36,772 bases of DNA from a virus: positions 1-36,772 of IMG/VR virus record IMGVR_UViG_3300043409_000837; one strand, 5' to 3'. The notes under the pieces are model-generated. The model was given only the letters and a program-made list of their open reading frames with translations. It made no database searches and was not told the DNA's origin. The translations under genes and the position numbers were made by a program. Every line of letters starts with the position of its first letter. Within the stretch, counting starts at the first letter, position 1. Positions 23,626 to 30,966 of the stretch are shown here, piece by piece.

Positions 23626-24285
23626 ATGCAAGTCCATCTCACAGTCAAAAGCGCGAACGCGAAAACCGGCCCTATACCGGTATCGACAACGACTAAAGAC
23701 TCATGCCCGCCAGATTGCGCGATGCGCGATGCCTGTTACGCTGCATCCGGCCCGCTCGCATTACACTGGGCGAAAGTAACGGCCGGCGAACGTGGTACAG
23801 ATTGGCCGACGTTTACCGCGTCAATTGCCGGCCTGCCTGACGGCCAATTGTGGCGCCACAATCAGGCCGGCGACTTGCCTGTCAACAATGGCACGGTTGA
23901 CCCGGTCAAACTCGGCCAGCTGGTGCATGCCAATACCGGGCGGCGCGGGTTTACCTACAGCCACCACCGTGACGCGCAGTCCATCGACTGGATACGGCAC
24001 GCCAATGCCTGGGGGTTTACGGTCAATCTGTCGGCCAATAATTTAGCGGATGCCGATACGCTGGCCGACAAGCACGCCGGCCCGGTTGTCGTCGTGCTAC
24101 CCAGCACGCAAACAGCTAACACTAAAACGCCCGCCGGGCGCCCGGTCGTTGTTTGCCCAGCTACCCAGCGCGACAATGTCAGCTGCGCGACGTGCCAACT
24201 ATGCGCCCGGCAACGGGACGTGATCGTAGGCTTCCCCGGCCACGGCACGCGCAAGCGCACCATTGATATCAGACTAGCAGCATGA
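23626..24285 (+). CDS. Gp88/DUF7227-like protein with two cysteine clusters
   Basis: A 219-residue protein. An N-terminal KTGPIPVSTTTKDSCPP leads to Cys27, Cys31 and Cys37 (DCAMRDACYAASGP). A C-terminal cluster has Cys177, Cys187, Cys190 and Cys193 (CPAT, CATCQLC). In between are strand-like segments LWRHNQAGDLPV, GFTYSHHRD, GFTVNLSANN and PVVVVLPS, spaced like barrel strands. I recognise the style of the phage Gp88/DUF7227 proteins. That group has no settled function; the Cys clusters imply zinc or an iron-sulfur cluster. It is the largest early gene and overlaps the next small gene (ATGA). Confidence 0.78.
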   Translation: MQVHLTVKSANAKTGPIPVSTTTKDSCPPDCAMRDACYAASGPLALHWAKVTAGERGTDWPTFTASIAGLPDGQLWRHNQAGDLPVNNGTVDPVKLGQLVHANTGRRGFTYSHHRDAQSIDWIRHANAWGFTVNLSANNLADADTLADKHAGPVVVVLPSTQTANTKTPAGRPVVVCPATQRDNVSCATCQLCARQRDVIVGFPGHGTRKRTIDIRLAA

Positions 24286-24383
24286 CAACAACCCGCGTGA
24301 TCGTCACGCCAAGGTACGGCTGGCCCTGGGGGCCAGCTGTCAAAAATCCACCCATGCCGGCGCTACCGCCGGCGCCATTCTGA
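24282..24383 (+). CDS. Tiny Pro/Trp-rich peptide (33 aa)
   Basis: A short frame coupled by ATGA to the Gp88-like gene: TTTRVIVTPRYGWPWGPAVKN, then a proline-rich end. Its last third lies over a GC stem (GCCGGCG, CTAC, CGCCGGC, about 24353-24370). Coupling supports expression; no function is visible. Confidence 0.45.
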   Translation: MTTTRVIVTPRYGWPWGPAVKNPPMPALPPAPF

Positions 24384-24396
24384 GCGGATGCACACT

Positions 24397-24480
24397 ATGA
24401 ATGCTACTTGGTTTTTGTTGTCCCATGCCTGCGCGGTAGGCGCAAGTATTTGTATTTTATATCTTATTTGGAAAGGGTAA
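24397..24480 (+). CDS. Single-span membrane peptide (27 aa)
   Basis: ATG at 24397 follows the ACACT sequence seen before several other early genes. The 27-residue product (MNATWFLLSHACAVGASICI then LYLIWKG) is one transmembrane helix ending in Lys. Small phage membrane peptides of this kind often affect host envelope or exclude other phages. Here only the topology is visible. Confidence 0.5.
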   Translation: MNATWFLLSHACAVGASICILYLIWKG

Positions 24481-24485
24481 CTAAC

Positions 24486-24689
24486 ATGCCTCTGATCTAC
24501 AGCGTCACGTATACACAATACAGCGCAGCGCATCGCGCCAATTTTGAGAATAACGCGTGGGTGCGCGGCGGGCGCGGGCAATCGCTCACGCTCGCAGGCT
24601 GCCAGCGCATCCTGCGCCGGACGCATCCCGGCGCCGTGGTCGTGCGGCGCGAGCGTTGGAACGACGGCGGCGCGTGGGGGTATCAATGA
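24486..24689 (+). CDS. Small basic early protein (67 aa)
   Basis: A 67-residue protein (MPLIYSVTYTQYSAAHRANF...CQRILRRTHPGAVVVRRERW), rich in Arg and Tyr. Start chosen at the ATG after GAAAGGG, not at an upstream in-frame ATG that lies within the membrane-peptide gene. It could be a nucleic-acid-binding protein. It overlaps the next gene (ATGA). No family recognised. Confidence 0.6.
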   Translation: MPLIYSVTYTQYSAAHRANFENNAWVRGGRGQSLTLAGCQRILRRTHPGAVVVRRERWNDGGAWGYQ

Positions 24690-24922
24690 GCTACTTTGAT
24701 AGTCTGACAATCGAAGAGCAGGAACGCGCAGCATACGCGCGCGGAGATATCGCACTAGCGGGCGCCTTGGCGGCGCGAATTGACGCCGAAGATGCGCTTG
24801 CGGCGGTGCCGGCGGCGCGAGAGGAGCTGCTGGACGAGATAGCGCACCTCAAGCGTATTTTGGCGGACGCGCTCGCGGGCGATAACTGGCGCGAGCGGGC
24901 GGCGGCGGCGATTGCGGATTAG
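24686..24922 (+). CDS. Small helical early protein (78 aa)
   Basis: A 78-residue acidic, Ala-rich helical protein (MSYFDSLTIEEQERAAYARG...LLDEIAHLKRILADALAG) ending RAAAAIAD. The next gene also ends AAIAD. Coiled-coil potential around 45-65. The ATG overlaps the upstream TGA. Unknown function. Confidence 0.6.
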   Translation: MSYFDSLTIEEQERAAYARGDIALAGALAARIDAEDALAAVPAAREELLDEIAHLKRILADALAGDNWRERAAAAIAD

Positions 24923-24929
24923 TACCCGG

Positions 24930-24975
24930 CCGGCAGCGCCCCCCCCGGGGCGCTACCGGACGCGTATTCTCGCGT
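24930..24975 (+). other. Double GC hairpin in the early operon
   Basis: AGCGCCCC, CCCC loop and GGGGCGCT form an 8-base-pair stem, extended by outer CCGG pairs, at 24930-24959. A second ACGCG/CGCGT stem follows at 24960-24975. There is no T-run after either, so these are more likely RNA-stabilising or processing structures than terminators. The TACCCGGCCGGC block before it recurs at 25222. Confidence 0.6.
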
Positions 24976-25003
24976 CATAACCTAAAATAAAGGACACTAC
25001 ACT

Positions 25004-25219
25004 ATGATTACCCTTGCAATACAGGAAGCGGCGCTCGCGTACGCGGGCGCGGTGCAAGCCGCAATGCGGCAGGCGCAGGCCGCGTACGCGGCGGATGAGG
25101 CGTGCCCGACCGCGCAGCGTGACCTGCGGATGGCGGCGCAGGCGCTCGAACGTAGCGACATGGTGCTGGCGGATGCGTACGGCATGCACAAACGCGCGCA
25201 GGCGGCTATTGCCGATTAG
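25004..25219 (+). CDS. Small helical early protein (71 aa)
   Basis: A 71-residue Ala-rich helical protein (MITLAIQEAALAYAGAVQAA...RSDMVLADAYGMHKRAQAAIAD). AAAGGACACTACACT precedes the ATG, the same ribosome site as in the stem-loop leaders. A possible distant duplicate of the upstream 78-residue gene, since both are Ala-rich and share the AAIAD end and TAG-TACCCGGCCGGC downstream context. Function unknown. Confidence 0.6.
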   Translation: MITLAIQEAALAYAGAVQAAMRQAQAAYAADEACPTAQRDLRMAAQALERSDMVLADAYGMHKRAQAAIAD

Positions 25220-25228
25220 AGTACCCGG

Positions 25229-25260
25229 CCGGCGGCGCCTGGTAACCCGGGCGGCGCCGG
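25229..25260 (+). other. GC hairpin in the early operon
   Basis: CCGGCG-G-CGCC pairs with GGCG-G-CGCCGG, 10 base pairs with one G/G mismatch and a 10-base loop. It follows the same TACCCGGCCGGC block as the hairpin at 24930. No T-run follows, so a role in mRNA stability or processing is likelier than termination. Confidence 0.55.
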
Positions 25261-25302
25261 ACGGGCACCCGCACGTCTTAATCCACTGGAGGAAAGTACA
25301 CT

Positions 25303-25641
25303 ATGAACACGTTCACAATGCACGACAAAAAACGGCAACCCTTTGGCGCGCCTGTGCCCTACACGCCTATTATTTTCCTGTGCGGTACCACTATGCACCG
25401 GCTGGCCCTGCACCGTGAGGCGGGGGCGGCGCCGGCCAGCTACCGCGAGTGGGCGGTATCGCACCCGGTCATCGGCGCCAAAGTGTGCCGAGTTGCCGGC
25501 ACGGTTAAGGGTATGCCCTGCTCTAGCAAGGGCCTGAACAGCAAGCAGGCGCGGGCGGCGGCGATGGCGCAACTTGAGGCGCTGTGCGAGCGTATCGGCA
25601 GTGATAAATTCAACAACACCATCGCACAGGTGCAGGCATGA
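25303..25641 (+). CDS. Early protein of unknown function (112 aa)
   Basis: A 112-residue protein (MNTFTMHDKKRQPFGAPVPY...CGTTMHRLALHREAGAAPASYREWAVSHP...KGLNSKQARAAAMAQLEAL). It looks like a small mixed alpha/beta domain. GGAGGAAAGTACACT precedes the ATG, a variant of the shared early ribosome site. It overlaps the next gene by ATGA. No family recognised. Confidence 0.62.
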   Translation: MNTFTMHDKKRQPFGAPVPYTPIIFLCGTTMHRLALHREAGAAPASYREWAVSHPVIGAKVCRVAGTVKGMPCSSKGLNSKQARAAAMAQLEALCERIGSDKFNNTIAQVQA

Positions 25642-25799
25642 GCGACTTCGAAGCCCTAACGCTGGCCCTAACGCTCGCCCTGACGGCGCCTACTGAGGCC
25701 AAGATGAACGCCTGCATCGCCATCGCGGCGGGCATACCGGCCACGCCGGCAGAGGAGGCGCTGGCGAAAGCGGCGGCGCTGGCGGCGGTGCGCGCATGA
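25638..25799 (+). CDS. Small Ala/Leu-rich protein (53 aa)
   Basis: A 53-residue frame opening at the ATGA overlap (MSDFEALTLALTLALTAPTE...AEEALAKAAALAAVRA). Its first 16 residues contain three near-repeats of LTLA. Helical throughout. Coupling on both sides (ATGA before and after) favours it being real. Function unknown. Confidence 0.5.
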   Translation: MSDFEALTLALTLALTAPTEAKMNACIAIAAGIPATPAEEALAKAAALAAVRA

Positions 25800-25855
25800 T
25801 CGCGCTCGCCGTGTTCCTGAGCCTGGCGCTGCTCGTTATCGTTTTTGACTTATAA
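25796..25855 (+). CDS. Very short membrane peptide (19 aa)
   Basis: MIALAVFLSLALLVIVFDL starts in an ATGA overlap and is a single hydrophobic helix with an acidic C-terminus. It is followed directly by a strong Shine-Dalgarno sequence. It may be a functional membrane peptide or a translational bridge to the next gene. Confidence 0.4.
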   Translation: MIALAVFLSLALLVIVFDL

Positions 25856-25864
25856 GGAGGTGGT

Positions 25865-26026
25865 ATGAAACGCTACAATCAACAGTTTAGGGTCGAGACG
25901 AACGGGGGCCGGGTCGTCGGCCACGCGCACGCCATCGAGGCGGCGGAGTGGATCGCTGGTCGGGGGCGGGGGCGCTGGGTGTTCCGCTGGTCCGAGGGGC
26001 GGTACATCGCGTGGCGGCAGTACTGA
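25865..26026 (+). CDS. Small basic protein (53 aa), last early gene
   Basis: A 53-residue Arg/Gly/Trp-rich protein (MKRYNQQFRVETNGG...GRGRGRWVFRWSEGRYIAW). AAGGAGGT, a full Shine-Dalgarno consensus, lies 6 bases before its ATG, so translation should be strong. The compact basic/aromatic composition fits an RNA- or DNA-binding peptide. It lies just before the early terminator. Confidence 0.62.
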   Translation: MKRYNQQFRVETNGGRVVGHAHAIEAAEWIAGRGRGRWVFRWSEGRYIAWRQY

Positions 26027-26043
26027 GCCGCCACGCCTAACAG

Positions 26044-26068
26044 GGGCGCCCGAGGGCGCCCTTTTTTT
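26044..26068 (+). terminator. Strong Rho-independent terminator of the early operon
   Basis: GGGCGCC, loop CGAG, GGCGCCC is followed by seven T. It lies 18 bases past the last early stop, and its T-run overlaps the stop codon of the opposing primase gene. Confidence 0.92.
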
Positions 26069-28316
26069 ATTTCACTAGCCGAACCGATACCGGCGGCGGG
26101 GGCGGCGCCTCGACCATGCGGCGCATCTCCGACTTGTTCAGGTGCAGCATGTCGGGGGCGGCAAAGACATGTTTTTTAGTCGGCATGCCGGCGGCGCCCA
26201 GACGGCCCATGTCCTGCCAGCCGGCCTCCTTGAGCGCGTGCAGCAGGGCCTGCTGCGGCACCTTGACGCCACCGGGGGCGCCACCCGTCAGGCGGTCGCA
26301 TAGCAGGTGGAACGGTGAGCCGATAACGCCGGCGGCGAAATCACCCTGCCGCGTGCGTAACATCTCGACCAGATACGACTCAGCCATCGACATCCCGTGT
26401 TCGATCAGGTTGGTCTTGAATTCGGTCATGGCGGGCGCGGCGGCGGGGTTGAACGCCGACACATCCCGGCGGGCAAGCCAGCCCGTCACGGCGGCGAACC
26501 CGCCGGCGCGATACCAAGCCCACAAGCGGGCGGCGGTGGGCGGGTGCATCCGGGGGGCGGCTGACCATACCGCAAACCACCGCCGATCCTGCGTGGCGAG
26601 CGAGATCGGCACAGGGTCGTTTGAGAACGCCAAGACGAAGCACTTGTTTACCATCTGATAGGGGTGCAGCCCCTTCCGATTGATCGGTATCATCTCAGGC
26701 GGGGCGGCGATGATGGGCTTGAGCTTGTTCGCCAAGGCGCGGCGCTCGCGGGCGTCGGGTTCTTTCAGTTCGTTCAGGATGATAATCTCGGCCTCCAACT
26801 GGTAGCCCCATTGCGACCCTAAGGTGTCGTTGTCTAGAATGCCACGGTTGCGGAGCGACGGGCCACAGACGGCCCACAGAAGCGGCGCCCAGAGGGTGTC
26901 CTTGCCGCAGCCCTCATCGCCACCATGCAGCACGGCGTGGTTGATCTTGATGCCCGGATGCTGGTACTTGCAGGCCATCACGTCAAAGATATGCTCGCGC
27001 TCGGTGCGCTCGGGGAGCAGGGCGGCGCAGTGGTCGAGCCAGGGCGTCACGTCCCCGGCCCCGGCGGGCTGCCGGGCGTCCCGCCAGCGGTTGCCGTACA
27101 CGTCGCCGTCGCGGTGGCATAGCACGGTCTCGCCGGGGGCGTAGGTGATGCCGACAAGAGCGGGCGCGCCGTTGGCCTGCCGGTTCTCGTCGTAACAAAC
27201 CGACGCTTCCACCTTGCGGTCGTTGTGTACCGACTTGCAGGATATGTGCCGGTAGAGGGCATTGAAGGTCGAGCGGCCTACCTCCCGGCGGTCGATCAGG
27301 TCAAAATAAGACTCGTCGTCTTGAATGTACGCGAACCGCTCATACCATCCGGCCTTCTGCACCCGGCCCAGCTCGCGGCGCTCGACCAGCGCGATGGCGG
27401 CGGCGGCGTCCGAGTCTCGGCCGAACATATCGCCGGGGGTGAGCTTGGCGAGCGTGGTCGCCATCACGGCGGCGAGCAGCTCCTCGCGCAGACCGGTCGT
27501 GTGCGCCGGGCCCCCCTGCTCGGCCACCCAAGCGAGGAAGCGGGCGCTGTCCCACTCGCCACAGTGGGCGTGCAGGCAGGTGTAGGCCCGGTTCACCGGC
27601 ATGTAGCGGCCCTCGATCTCGCCCGTGGTGTGGGCGTCGGCGTTGGGGCAGACCACGCCCCACCAGCCGGCGGCGTTGCCTCGGGCGGTCAGGTGGCCGG
27701 CCTCGGACAGCCACGCCAGCACGTCGTCGGTGCCGTCGTCGTCCAAGGTGGCGACGCGCGCGGTGGCGGTGTCGGCGGGGTCGGGCGTCACGCCCAAGGC
27801 GGCGCAGATCTCGCCAAGGGTGAACTCGCGCTCGGGGTGGAACTCGGTCAGGATGCTGGCGAAGTTGTCGCGGCCTTCCTTCAAGTTGACGCTGCCGGGG
27901 ATGCGGAAGTTGCGTACCGCGTTGATGGCGCCCTCGTCGGTGTAGCCGGCATCCGCAATCGCCCGGATGGCGGCGGCGAAGTCGTTGCAAAGGGGCTGCA
28001 CACTTAAGACGTAACCCCACTGGAAGTTACCCGGCGAAGTCTCCATAATCCATGTCGGGGCGAGCGGCGGCACCTTGCTCTTGGTGCCGATGTCATCCAA
28101 CACCATGACCAAGACGTGCGTGCAGCAACTGATGCTGGCCGTCAGGCCGGCGCTCATGCGGTCAAGGATGAAGCTGCCGGTGTTCGCGTACCAGGCCAGC
28201 CCCTCCCGGCGGCGGGCGGCGGGGAGCTGCGGCACCCATGCCTTCTTTTTCTGTTGTACAATTAATGCGGTCTCCCCCTCCGGGGCCAAAGCTGCTAGAA
28301 ACTCGACGAAATCCAT
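26067..28316 (-). CDS. Primase-helicase (AEP-like primase fused to SF3-type helicase)
   Basis: A 749-residue replication protein. The N-terminal primase-like region has Asp74-Asp75 (VMVLDDIG), ETSPGNFQWGYVL at 92-104 and NFRIPGSVNLK at 136-146. A Cys/His zinc motif follows (Cys223, His229, Cys247, Cys252). The C-terminal helicase has Walker A GGDEGCGKDT at 465-474, Walker B EIIILNE at 510-516, a sensor Asn566 in AFSNDP and an Arg pair in QDRRWFAV near 577. This is the DUF5906/P4-primase type architecture. It should prime and unwind at the origin. AAGGAGCACTAC precedes its ATG. The polymerase gene lies just upstream in the same direction. Confidence 0.88.
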   Translation of the reverse strand: MDFVEFLAALAPEGETALIVQQKKKAWVPQLPAARRREGLAWYANTGSFILDRMSAGLTASISCCTHVLVMVLDDIGTKSKVPPLAPTWIMETSPGNFQWGYVLSVQPLCNDFAAAIRAIADAGYTDEGAINAVRNFRIPGSVNLKEGRDNFASILTEFHPEREFTLGEICAALGVTPDPADTATARVATLDDDGTDDVLAWLSEAGHLTARGNAAGWWGVVCPNADAHTTGEIEGRYMPVNRAYTCLHAHCGEWDSARFLAWVAEQGGPAHTTGLREELLAAVMATTLAKLTPGDMFGRDSDAAAAIALVERRELGRVQKAGWYERFAYIQDDESYFDLIDRREVGRSTFNALYRHISCKSVHNDRKVEASVCYDENRQANGAPALVGITYAPGETVLCHRDGDVYGNRWRDARQPAGAGDVTPWLDHCAALLPERTEREHIFDVMACKYQHPGIKINHAVLHGGDEGCGKDTLWAPLLWAVCGPSLRNRGILDNDTLGSQWGYQLEAEIIILNELKEPDARERRALANKLKPIIAAPPEMIPINRKGLHPYQMVNKCFVLAFSNDPVPISLATQDRRWFAVWSAAPRMHPPTAARLWAWYRAGGFAAVTGWLARRDVSAFNPAAAPAMTEFKTNLIEHGMSMAESYLVEMLRTRQGDFAAGVIGSPFHLLCDRLTGGAPGGVKVPQQALLHALKEAGWQDMGRLGAAGMPTKKHVFAAPDMLHLNKSEMRRMVEAPPPPPVSVRLVK

Positions 28317-28337
28317 GTAGTGCTCCTTGTTGTGGTG

Positions 28338-28363
28338 AAAGGCCCCGCCAATCGGGGCTTTTT
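28338..28363. terminator. Terminator-like hairpin between polymerase and primase genes
   Basis: GCCCCG, loop CCAAT, CGGGGC has T5 on the plus side and CCTTTC on the minus side. In plus orientation it is a good intrinsic terminator for antisense read-through; for the leftward replication operon it is only a weak attenuator. It overlaps the polymerase stop. Confidence 0.55.
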
Positions 28364-30380
28364 ACTTTCCGTACCTCGTCATTATCTTCACCTCAGCCCC
28401 CAACGGCAGACCCACCGCCCACTCAGGCGGCTCGCACATTACGCGCTCGACCTCCGCAGCGACACGCTCACCGTCAGCCTCGGGGCACTCCACCACCACC
28501 TCGTCATGCACATGCAGCACCACGTCGGGTATGCGGCGCAGTGCAACGCGCAGCAGATCGTTGGCCGTTGCTTGGGTAATGTTCTCGACCGCCAGCCCGC
28601 GCCACAGGCGCGCGCGGGGCCACTCGGTCGCGTCCGCTGCGGGTTTCCACGCGGCCTTCAGGTAGGATACGCCATCGGCCTCCAGTTTGGCGAACGGGTA
28701 GCACAGCACCCGGCCAGAAGGCAGCGCGTACCACAGGTGCTGTCCATCATAGAGGTATACCACCCGGCCCGCAGGGAACTCACGCCCGACGTTTCGCATG
28801 GCGCGGGTGTAGGCGCCCTCCAGATCCTGCCCATGCTGCATCGCCCACGGGTTGGTGGTGCGCCAGAGGCGTATCACGCGGGGGACGTTCTCGACCCGCA
28901 CGCCGTAGACCCGCCCAAAGGTGTCGAACGAGCCTTCACCACCCAAGAACCCCAAGGCCAGTTCTTGCACCTTGCCGACCTGACGCTGGTCGCCGGTCAC
29001 GTCCGCATATGCCACGCTGAACGTCGCCATCGCGTTGACCTTGTACGGATCTAAACCGGAGCGAAACACATCGAGCTTGGCCTCGCCTGCGGGGCAGTTG
29101 GACAGCCACGGGTTCACGCGGCCCTCGATGGCCGACCAATCGGCCACCACCAGCACGTTACCCGGCGCCGGGATGAGCGCGGGGCGCAGCATCCCCTTGA
29201 GTACGTCGGTCACACGGGGGCCGAAGGCGGGGACGATCTTGTGGCCGCGCACCATCGCTTGGCGCACGGCGGCGGGGTCGCGCGCGGTCTTGCGGGTGAA
29301 GTTATGCACCTGCGCGCCGTAGGATGACGCCCGGCCCGTGGCGCTGCCACCAGCGAAGACGAACGCGCCGCGCACCCGGTCGTCGTCCGTGTCGGCAAGA
29401 TCCGCAAGGCGTTTAAACTTGGCAACAGATGACGCCCACAGGTCATCGGCGCACTGGATCACCTCGGCCACATCGGCGGGCACCTCGTCGGGGTTTTCCT
29501 CTGCAAGCACCAACAGGTTGGCGCGCACCGATTTGTCGATGGAATAGGTATATTTACCCGCTTCCTCCAACACAAACCAGACCGCAAAGTCTGCTTGGGG
29601 GTTTTCCGTTCGTTTTTTCTCCTGTTTCTTGAGTACACGCATCAGCTTGACGGCCTCGGGGCCGACACGATCCTGCACCCACTGGCGCATCTTGGGCGAC
29701 CGGACGCTGGTCACCTCGCCCTTGGTCACCTCGGCCACGATGGCCTGGATCTCTTGCAGCTCCACCTCGGCGTACTGCACCGCAGCATGGCAGAGGTCGG
29801 TGTCGACCAGCACGCCACGGTCGTTGATACGCTCGTTGACATGGTAGTCGGCAAGCTCCTCGTCAGACAGGGGCCGCATGGACTTGCTGATCTCGCGCAT
29901 GGCCCGCACGTCCTGCTCGCAGTAAGCCACCATCTCGGCCATCAGCGCGGGGTCGGTGTTGAAGGTGCCATCCTTGCGTGGGATGCACAAGAGGCGAATC
30001 AAGGCGGCGCCACGGTGATCCTTCTTCATCTTGGCTGACACGGCGCGGCCAACATCTTCCAGACTGCCGGGTAAGCAGTTCGCTCTTGCTTGGGCCGCAG
30101 TACAATAGAACTGTTCCAGCTTTGGTTCGGGGGTACCTATGTCTGGGCAGAGGACGTACCAAAAAATGAGCCGCTCGAACGCGGCGTTGTGGGCCATGAT
30201 CTGATGGCCGGCGATGTCGGGGAAGGGCTGACCCGGCAACCAAGTCGCCACCTCGCCATCATCGAAGGCGTAGCTCATGCACAGCACCTCGGTGCTGCCG
30301 TCCTGCGCGTAGTTGTAGACGCCGCGACTCGGGAGGTCGCAGCGGCTGCGGGTTTCGAAGTCGCAGTAAAATAAGCTCAT
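28362..30380 (-). CDS. Family A DNA polymerase with 3'-5' exonuclease domain
   Basis: A 672-residue polymerase. Exonuclease: Asp7 and Glu9 (YCDFETRS), HNAAFE around 64-69, and YCEQDV near 153-158. Polymerase: TGRASS near 348, motif A ADWSAIEGRV (Asp414), motif B RQVGKVQELALGFLGG (Lys470) and motif C HVHDEVVVE (Asp626-Glu627). It lacks a 5'-3' exonuclease domain, as in phage replicative enzymes. I chose the ATG at 30380, where MSLFYCDFETRS begins the exonuclease fold. The longer frame overlaps the HNH gene and adds a basic non-family tail. The ATG overlaps the HNH TGA (ATGA). Confidence 0.93.
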   Translation of the reverse strand: MSLFYCDFETRSRCDLPSRGVYNYAQDGSTEVLCMSYAFDDGEVATWLPGQPFPDIAGHQIMAHNAAFERLIFWYVLCPDIGTPEPKLEQFYCTAAQARANCLPGSLEDVGRAVSAKMKKDHRGAALIRLLCIPRKDGTFNTDPALMAEMVAYCEQDVRAMREISKSMRPLSDEELADYHVNERINDRGVLVDTDLCHAAVQYAEVELQEIQAIVAEVTKGEVTSVRSPKMRQWVQDRVGPEAVKLMRVLKKQEKKRTENPQADFAVWFVLEEAGKYTYSIDKSVRANLLVLAEENPDEVPADVAEVIQCADDLWASSVAKFKRLADLADTDDDRVRGAFVFAGGSATGRASSYGAQVHNFTRKTARDPAAVRQAMVRGHKIVPAFGPRVTDVLKGMLRPALIPAPGNVLVVADWSAIEGRVNPWLSNCPAGEAKLDVFRSGLDPYKVNAMATFSVAYADVTGDQRQVGKVQELALGFLGGEGSFDTFGRVYGVRVENVPRVIRLWRTTNPWAMQHGQDLEGAYTRAMRNVGREFPAGRVVYLYDGQHLWYALPSGRVLCYPFAKLEADGVSYLKAAWKPAADATEWPRARLWRGLAVENITQATANDLLRVALRRIPDVVLHVHDEVVVECPEADGERVAAEVERVMCEPPEWAVGLPLGAEVKIMTRYGK

Positions 30381-30802
30381 GCGTGGCCCCAACGTGTTGC
30401 GCGACCTTTTGCCAACGCAGCGCGGTTTTTCTCTCTGTCTCTGGCGCCGTGCGCGTAAGCATCTTTCATGTTTTCGCTTCGCGTTCCCCAATGCAAATTG
30501 TCTAAGCGGTTATCGTCGGGGACGCCGTTTCTGTGCAAGCACTCGTACCCTTCTGGGGCTGCGCCAATAAAAGATATTAATACTAGCTTGTGGACGCATT
30601 GACTGTTTTTCTTTCCTAACGCGACGGATAGGTGCCCCAAAGGCATACGCCCGGGGCGAAGCACACGGCCTTTTTTGAGCGAGTAATACGCGCCCTTAAC
30701 TGGGCCGCTGCATAACATCAACGCATCTAGCGATTGCACACGCCCTTGATCGCTGACTTGATACCGGCCTTCGTAGCCGGGAATGTCCTTCCAGTTTTCC
30801 AT
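30377..30802 (-). CDS. NUMOD4-HNH homing endonuclease upstream of the polymerase
   Basis: A 141-residue protein. Residues 1-50 match NUMOD4 (MENWKDIPGYEGRYQVSDQGRVQSL). The HNH3-type nuclease follows at 70-107 (VHKLVLISFIGAAPEGYE, CLHRNGVPDDNRLDNLHWGT, with His71, His90, Asn98 and Asn102). The basic C-terminus overlaps the polymerase start by ATGA. The start at 30802 is the first residue of the NUMOD4 domain; upstream in-frame codons run through a hairpin. The ribosome site is weak (GGCGG). Confidence 0.9.
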   Translation of the reverse strand: MENWKDIPGYEGRYQVSDQGRVQSLDALMLCSGPVKGAYYSLKKGRVLRPGRMPLGHLSVALGKKNSQCVHKLVLISFIGAAPEGYECLHRNGVPDDNRLDNLHWGTRSENMKDAYAHGARDREKNRAALAKGRATRWGHA

Positions 30803-30806
30803 AGTA

Positions 30807-30912
30807 GCCGCCAAACAAAAAGCCCTAGACTGCATTCTCGCCGGGAGGCGTTGGCGGACTCGCAAGGCGCGAGCAGAATGCAGACTAGGGCTTACCTTGA
30901 ATGTGCCGCCAA
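30807..30912. repeat. Long imperfect inverted repeat flanked by GCCGCCAA direct repeats
   Basis: AAGCCCTAGACTGCATTCTCGC (22 bases at 30820-30841, written here only as its two ends AAGCCCTAG and ATTCTCGC for reference) pairs with its reverse complement at 30869-30892, with one mismatch and a 3-base bulge. The octamer GCCGCCAA flanks it at 30807-30814 and 30905-30912. On the minus strand the stem is followed by TTTTTGTTT, so it also works as a terminator-like element. It could be a MITE-like insertion with target duplication, or a terminator/attenuator before the polymerase unit. Confidence 0.6.
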
Positions 30913-30933
30913 GCACGAACATAGTATAGCGCA

Positions 30934-30959
30934 TATAAAGACGGGGGCCGAAACCCCCG
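30934..30959 (-). terminator. Intrinsic terminator after the 220-residue replication gene
   Basis: Minus strand: CGGGGG, loop TTTCGG, CCCCCG, then TCTTTAT. It lies 8 bases past the stop at 30967. With the inverted repeat downstream it makes a double stop or attenuator before the HNH and polymerase genes. Confidence 0.72.
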
Positions 30960-30966
30960 CCCCTTC

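Noticed and set aside
27225-28007. 260-residue plus-strand frame opposite the primase
   Set aside because: GC-rich shadow frame with Gly/Val composition; the primase-helicase motifs are on the minus strand.
28320-29054. Long plus-strand frame opposite the polymerase gene
   Set aside because: It is a shadow of the polymerase. The minus frame has all polymerase motifs while the plus product shows no domain.
30381-30491. N-terminal extension of the DNA polymerase
   Set aside because: The extra 37 residues are basic and overlap the HNH gene; the polymerase exonuclease fold starts at the ATG at 30380, which has ATGA coupling.
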